Shown here in pieces: positions 58,880-64,000 of a stretch of DNA of 64,000 bases; the first letter of the stretch is position 1, and the number at the start of each line of letters is the position of its first letter. Source of the stretch: Vigna angularis (Eukaryota; Streptophyta; Magnoliopsida; Fabales; Fabaceae). The stretch covers positions 25,241,501 to 25,305,500 of the forward strand of contig NC_068975.1 of NCBI RefSeq assembly GCF_016808095.1, written 5' to 3'. Position numbers and translations under genes: made by a program. The notes under the pieces were generated by a model that saw only the letters and a list, made by a program, of their open reading frames with translations, was not told where the DNA came from and ran no database searches.

Positions 58880-60052
58880 TGTGAGATTTCGGAAATTTAA
58901 AACATGATTATACTGTGAAATCTGTCTTTATTGCACTGCTGAGTCACCTGGCTGCTTCCATAAATGCATCACGCCACACGTTCAGTGCATTAAAAACGCA
59001 CTAAACGCTGCATGCACGAACGCCACTTGTCACGTTGGAAGCTTTTGAAGTCAGAGTGGGTGTGCAGGTGTCGGCTTGGGAGACGTTCGTCCGAACGAAC
59101 GTGGATTGAACAAAATGACTTTTTCGAAAAACCCTTCCACTCACCTGCACCATTCATCTTCTTCCTCAGAACCCAACCTTTCATTTTCTCTAACTTCTCT
59201 CTAGAACCAGTTCACCTTCTCTCTACTGTAACTCACCATTCCCTTCTCCGATCACGTTTCAGAACCGTAGAAACACTCCTGGAGACGTGAGCGTCATTCT
59301 GGACCGAACAGAATTTGGATCGGAACTGGTAAGTCCTCGTCGCTAACCGTTCGTTCTTTTGGTTTCATGCGAACCCTAGTTCTGGTTGCATGCATGGGTT
59401 CTAGGTCTGAGTTGTTCTGATTTCTGATGTTTTAGATTAAGTGGAAACTGTTGAGCGAAACCTGAAGGTAGGAAGTTGTTAGAGGAAACGCTAAATCTTG
59501 CTTTTTGGGAGTACACTGCTATCCAGGTAAGGGAAGCTTAATAATTTAGTTTATACGTAGATGATTGTGTGCAAGTATGATAGAAATAGAATGCATGAAC
59601 TGTATGCTGACTGAATTGTTATGAATGATCGCTGTTGTGATGAATATGGTTTTGTTGGTTTAACTGCATGTTGATTTGGATATGTATGGAGTGAAAGATG
59701 TATGATTGTTGTATAGTTTAATTTGTTAATAGGATGAACTTTATAAAGTATGTGAATTAACGATGGATATGAAATTATAAGATTATGAATCGTATGAGAA
59801 ATGTTGAGTTAGATGAAGATGAAAATCTGAATATAATGATTCTATCATATGATAAAATACGTTCGTCATCGTACGGTCTTATACCGTTCGGTTTCTCTGA
59901 AAATGACTTAGAGTGGATTTCCTTCATTTGGGAAGAATTATGTCCGAAAACGAGCGTCCTCATTTGAAATGCTATGTTTGAGCGTTCGGCTCAGCATAGT
60001 GATACCGGATACCTTAACTTAAATAATTTCAAATTATACCCTTACACTTTAA

Positions 60053-60190
60053 ATAGCGCTCGGTCTTATATCAAGCGTTCGTCTTAAGTAGCGCTCGGTC
60101 TTACACCGAGCGTTCGTTCTAAATAGCGCTCGATCGTATATCTAGCGTTCGTCCTAAGAAGTGTACGGTCTTATACCGAACGCTCGTCCA
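60053..60190 (+). repeat. Hairpin-forming tandem repeats in LTR copy D
   Basis: Four units of about 35 bp. The best is AGCGCTCGGTCTTACACCGA followed by GCGTTCGTTC. The arms CGCTCGGT and ACCGAGCG pair around a 5-6 nt loop. Confidence 0.9.
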
Positions 60191-60928
60191 TACCTTTGAT
60201 TCCAGAACGTACGTAAATAGCGTTCGTCTCAAAATATCAGTAAATGAATATTCGCTTTCGGTCATTGACTGGCGGTCGATCCTGTTAAACAATCGTCCTC
60301 AGAGTACTAAACAATCGTCTTGTTGTATCTTTATTCTTTTGAATTTAGTCTAAAGTCTTTAAATCTAAATTATTCTGAAACATTTATATTATATCGCTAA
60401 GAGTCGGTTCATTCAACTGATTCTAGCAAAAGTCACGTTCGTCATGTCCAAAGCGTCAACTTTATTATTTTTGAAAAGAAGATCTCTCGGTCTCACTCTT
60501 GACGTTCGTCCTCGTTGTGTAGAGGATTGAACGCTCGTCTTTTTATGGAAGTGGAACATAGAATGAAAATGTAAATAAAAGGAAGTATTAAGATGTGTGA
60601 ACCCTATAAGAAGGGAAATTATGATTTTGGTATTTGAACGAGCGTTCCATGGAGGGACGACTCATATATTGGATATTAAATTTGGTAAAGTATGACTGTG
60701 GATAAGTTAAGACTCGCTGTCCATCCTGATGTTCCGTGAATACTATCTTCATGTAGAGGAAGTATGTGATGTGTGGGAACGGCAGGAGGTCCTTAGTCCA
60801 TAAGTTAACATGGGCGACGTAAGAACGGACTGACCTCGAGTGGCAGCTGTTTGGTGTATCCCAGTTACTACACCACTCGGGTGCAAGGACGCTTGTAACT
60901 ACACAGATTCATACGGTCCGGACGGTCG

Positions 60929-60931
<3 letters not shown>

Positions 60932-60989
<58 letters not shown>
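60932..60989. repeat. (TA)n microsatellite in LTR copy D
   Basis: About 29 TA units, absent at the same place in the other LTR copies. Confidence 0.95.
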
Positions 60990-60992
<3 letters not shown>

Positions 60993-61491
60993 GTATGTTG
61001 GATGATGTTATGTGTTGAGATATGTGTTTGAATGATCTGAATTGTTAGTATATATGTTGACGTATGAATTAAATTACTTAAGCTTACCCTTTCGTTTTTC
61101 CTTGTGTTGTCGTCTTGTCTATGTACGTTCGTCCTGTCATTGCAATGATCATCCGTGTGGATGTGAGCAGATGGAGGTGCGTCACTTGAAGAGGTGCTGG
61201 AAGAGGAAAATTTGGAAGACGCGAATCTGGTGGATGTGGAAGTTAAAGCCGAGCCTTAGAGCGCTCGCGGGTTTCTATAGTTAGTTTTATTAATTTTATT
61301 TTGAACGTTTGGTCATAGTTTTGTAAGACCGTTCGTCTCTGAACTCTTGTTTGTATCGCGTTCGTTATTTCTGTATGTTAAGCCGTTCGGCTTTTGACGC
61401 TCGTTCAGTTTTGTAAGACTGCATTGTTTTATTAGCTTAATGTAATTAATTCTGATTATGGTAATTACTATATTTTGGGATGTTACATTAG

Positions 61492-61505
61492 TGGTATCAG
61501 AGCAG
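61492..61505 (+). other. Primer-binding site of the Ty3/gypsy element
   Basis: TGGTATCAGAGCAG begins four bases after the LTR. It is complementary to initiator Met-tRNA over at least 12 nt. Confidence 0.93.
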
Positions 61506-61643
61506 TTTTGTTCTCTTAAAGGACACTGTAGGTTATGAGTGCACTGTGTTTTTGTTGTGTGCTTAATATGTGTTTAAATGAGTTATTTTTCTCAACTCTT
61601 TGCACGTAACTAACGTTTGTTTTCCTCTGTGTCCAGAGAACGA

Positions 61644-64000
61644 ATGGCACCTAGACTCCCTCCTCCACCTCAACCTACTGACCCAGATGCGTCCAACAAC
61701 GCTAGGTTGTTGGAAACGGTGATTGACCGATTGCAGCAACAAAACACGACCTTGATGGAGCAGAATGCCACTCTGATGCAGCAGAATCAGAGTGCCATGC
61801 AGAGTTTGGAGGCCTCGCGTGTCAACTCTGAAACGACTCAAAGACAGCTGATGGAAATTCTAGCAGCAACCAGGCACACTCCAGGGGCGTCTTCTTCCAA
61901 CGCTGCCCTGCCTGCTGCTGAATGGAGCTTGGAGAGTTTCCTCCAACACCATCCGGCTAAGTTCAGTGGGAAAGGCCTCCCAGACGAAGCGGATCAGTGG
62001 TTAAGGGACATGGAGAAGATCTTCAATGCCAAACGATGTCCAGATGTAAATAGGTTGACGTACGCTGAATATTTATTGACTGGAGAAGCGAGCCATTGGT
62101 GGACGAGCGCGAGAGCTATTCTAACGGACGCGCAACAACCGATCACTTGGGAAGTGTTTAGAAATAAGTTTTATGAAAAATACTTCCCTGACAACGTTCG
62201 GTTTGCAAAGGAGGTGGAATTTCTACAACTGGTTCAGGGGGGTATGTCCGTTTTAGAGTACACCAATAAGTTCAAGCACCTCGTCAGATTCAATACTATG
62301 GCCACAAGTGAAGTGTGGCAGTGTAGAAAATTTGAGAACGGATTGCGGAGTGACCTGAAAGTGTTGATTTCCAGCTTGTGTATCCGAACGTTCCCTGCCA
62401 TGGTTGAGAGGGCCAAAGTTTTGGAGAGGAATATGGCAGAAGCGGAACGGCAGAAGAAGCAGCAGCAAGTGAGTAGGGGACCGATCGTGTCCAGAGGAGG
62501 TACTGTTCAGAGGAGACCTCCTTACGCTCGTCCAAACCAGCCTTCTCAAGCGAGCGGATCTCAAGCAGTAGTTCCTGTCGGACAGTCTGGACAGGGAAAT
62601 GTCGTTTGCTTCCGGTGTGGAGGACCACACTACAGATCTTCATGCCCTCAGCTGGTGGGAGGAAAACACTGCAACCGTTGCGAAAGGAACGGGCACTTGG
62701 ATCACGAGTGCAATATGAGTGGGCGTGCAGTGATGAGGCCGCCGAATGCTGGGAGGAATCAGCCAAGAGGAGGACGAGCCCAAGCGAGTGGGCGTGTGTA
62801 TGCTATAACGAGCGCTGAGGTAGCGAGCTCAGGTAATCTCATAATTGGTGAATGCATGCTGTTTGGTAGATCGTGTTGTGCACTATATGATTCGGGGGCA
62901 ACGCACTCCTTCATCTTGAAGGCGTGTGTTGAAAAGCTGGGATTAGAAGTGAGCGAGATGCAGTTTGATCTGGTGGTGTCTACCCTAGCGGCTGGTGAGG
63001 TTAGAACGTCCACTATGTGCGTCAAGTGTCCTATAGAAGTGGAAGGACGTAAGTTTAAGGTTAGCCTCATCTGCTTACCTCTTCAAGGTTTGGAGGTGAT
63101 TTTAGGAATGGATTGGTTGGCTGTCAATCGCATTCTTATTGATTGTGGAGCGAAGGAATTGATCTTCCCTAGTGAAGAAGAAGAAGTTCTTTCAGTGACG
63201 CTCGGTCAGCTGAAAGAAGACATTATGGAGGGCGCCAGCTGTTTTCTGATTATGACTCATGAGGATCAGGAATCCAGAGAAATGGTAGAAGAACGATCGT
63301 CCACTAGTGATGGTAATGGACGATCGGTTGTGGATGAGTTTGCGGACGTCTTTCCGGAAGAGATACCTGGACTTCCCCCTCATCGTGAAGTGGAGTTCAC
63401 CATTGATTTGGTGACGACAGCGGCTCCTATCTCGGTTCAGCCATATCGGATGTCGCCTGCGGAGTTAGCTGAACTCAAGGAGCAGATTGAAGAGTTGATG
63501 GAGAAGCAATTCATTAGGCCGAGCGTATCACCCTGGGGAGCGCCCGTGCTGTTAGTAAGGAAGAAGGATGGCAGCTCTCGGTTATGTATAGACTACAGGC
63601 AATTGAATAAGCTGACCATCAAGAACAAGTACCCATTGCCAAGGATAGATGACCTGCTGGATCAATTGCATGGGGCTGCAGTGTTCTCAAAGATTGATTT
63701 GAGATCCGGGTATCATCAAATCAGGGTTAAAGAAGACGACATCCAGAAGACAGCGTTCAGGTCTCGCTATGGGCATTATGAATACGTGGTGATGCCTTTT
63801 GGAGTAACGAACGCTCCAGCCGTGTTCATGGAGTATATGAACCGCATATTCAGGCCTTATTTGGATAAGTTTGTGGTCGTCTTCATAGATGATATTCTCA
63901 TTTATTCCAAAACCGAAGACGAGCATGAAGAGCATCTTAGACTTGTACTTGGAGTGTTGCGGGAGAAGGAGTTATATGCCAAGTTGTCTAAGTGTGAATT
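61644..64000 (+). CDS. gag-pol: Ty3/gypsy Gag-Pol polyprotein, 5' part, open to the window edge
   Basis: 785 uninterrupted codons from the ATG at 61644, truncated only by the window. A coiled-coil-like Gln/Asn/Leu segment lies at about residues 22-60. The retrotransposon gag domain is about 95-240. Two zinc knuckles follow: [13 protein letters not shown] at 322, with three residues before His instead of four, and [14 protein letters not shown] at 343. The aspartic protease motif DSGATHSFI is at 416. Reverse transcriptase starts near residue 590 with [45 protein letters not shown] and MPFGVTNAP, and its active site FIDDIL is at 747. RNase H, integrase and any chromodomain would lie beyond the edge. 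The motifs fit the Tekay/Del chromovirus branch (inference). The intact frame suggests a young, possibly autonomous copy that could have supplied enzymes to the related solo LTRs. Confidence 0.95.
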   Translation, partial: MAPRLPPPPQPTDPDASNNARLLETVIDRLQQQNTTLMEQNATLMQQNQSAMQSLEASRVNSETTQRQLMEILAATRHTPGASSSNAALPAAEWSLESFLQHHPAKFSGKGLPDEADQWLRDMEKIFNAKRCPDVNRLTYAEYLLTGEASHWWTSARAILTDAQQPITWEVFRNKFYEKYFPDNVRFAKEVEFLQLVQGGMSVLEYTNKFKHLVRFNTMATSEVWQCRKFENGLRSDLKVLISSLCIRTFPAMVERAKVLERNMAEAERQKKQQQVSRGPIVSRGGTVQRRPPYARPNQPSQASGSQAVVPVGQSGQGNVVCFRCGGPHYRSSCPQLVGGKHCNRCERNGHLDHECNMSGRAVMRPPNAGRNQPRGGRAQASGRVYAITSAEVASSGNLIIGECMLFGRSCCALYDSGATHSFILKACVEKLGLEVSEMQFDLVVSTLAAGEVRTSTMCVKCPIEVEGRKFKVSLICLPLQGLEVILGMDWLAVNRILIDCGAKELIFPSEEEEVLSVTLGQLKEDIMEGASCFLIMTHEDQESREMVEERSSTSDGNGRSVVDEFADVFPEEIPGLPPHREVEFTIDLVTTAAPISVQPYRMSPAELAELKEQIEELMEKQFIRPSVSPWGAPVLLVRKKDGSSRLCIDYRQLNKLTIKNKYPLPRIDDLLDQLHGAAVFSKIDLRSGYHQIRVKEDDIQKTAFRSRYGHYEYVVMPFGVTNAPAVFMEYMNRIFRPYLDKFVVVFIDDILIYSKTEDEHEEHLRLVLGVLREKELYAKLSKCE

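Larger units (their letters stand above)
58880..61487 (+). mobile_element. 5' LTR of a Ty3/gypsy element, copy D
   Basis: 2608 bp from TGTGAGATTTCGG to GGGATGTTACA, followed by PBS and gag-pol. It defines the large LTR family. Landmarks are CT-rich leader (59190-59230), GGAACTGGTAAGTC (59322), GTAAGGGAAGCTTAAT (59527), hairpin array (60053-60190), CATCCTGATGTTCCGTGAAT (60723), GGAACGGCAGGAGGTCC (60777), GGCAGCTGTTTGGTG (60842), TA tract and AATGATCATCCGTGTGGATG (61144). The 5' flank is CTTTT. The matching 3' LTR is beyond the window. Confidence 0.92.

Noticed and set aside
62253..63070. Several minus-strand frames across the gypsy gag-pol
   Set aside because: They are shadows of the intact plus-strand polyprotein.

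Overview
The window is nuclear DNA of a dicot plant, most likely a papilionoid legume of the Vigna/Phaseolus group. The basis is AT-rich intergenic DNA, short genes with GT-AG introns, a plant-type pectin methylesterase and soluble epoxide hydrolases, and several LTR-retrotransposon families. The species itself is inference.

Layout. 0-0.7 kb: the end of a trihelix (GT-2-like) transcription factor frame abuts an antisense, broken copy of 6-phosphogluconate dehydrogenase. 1.6-3.8 kb: an intact two-exon pectinesterase with an N-terminal inhibitor domain (583 aa). 8.3-10.3 kb: a six-exon gene for a small Arg/Ser/His/Lys-rich, probably nuclear protein (185 aa). 11.1 kb: a scrap of epoxide hydrolase. 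12.7-17.4 kb: an old solo LTR split by a second LTR-like insertion. 20.2-25.3 kb: a very young, gag-only, non-autonomous LTR retrotransposon with 4 differences between its two 971-bp LTRs. 28.6-29.2 kb: a decayed Ty3/gypsy pol piece. 30.6-32.3 kb: epoxide hydrolase 1. 37.1-39.6 kb: solo LTR. 40.3-41.5 kb: epoxide hydrolase 2. 43.3-45.1 kb: decayed LTR-like DNA with a 25-bp array and a long TA tract. 46.6-50.5 kb: a Ty1/copia element on the minus strand with part of reverse transcriptase deleted. 51.2-54.3 kb: solo LTR on the minus strand. 56.4-57.5 kb: epoxide hydrolase 3. 58.9-64.0 kb: the 5' half of an apparently intact Ty3/gypsy element of the same LTR family, cut by the window edge.

Genes and context. 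The three epoxide hydrolases share one structure (three exons, 465-bp first exon, intron phases 0 and 2) and the Asp/Asp/His catalytic set. They are a dispersed tandem family spread apart by retrotransposon insertions, and copy 3 looks like a mosaic of copies 1 and 2. The pectinesterase and the Arg/Ser-rich gene are unrelated single genes.

Most notable is the gag-only element. It carries 18 copies of the perfect 12-bp palindrome ATAATCGATTAT, six in each LTR and six near the 3' end of the internal region. Each group of six is arranged as three pairs with 20-21 bp between starts, about two helical turns. The conserved start of Gag is read in frame directly out of the primer-binding site with no ATG before it. 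The large Ty3/gypsy LTRs carry a separate array of hairpin-forming repeats built on GCTCGGTCTTATACCGAGC.

No tRNA, rRNA, CRISPR or other RNA gene was recognised. Splice sites, domains and homologies were read by eye and have not been tested by alignment or transcripts.
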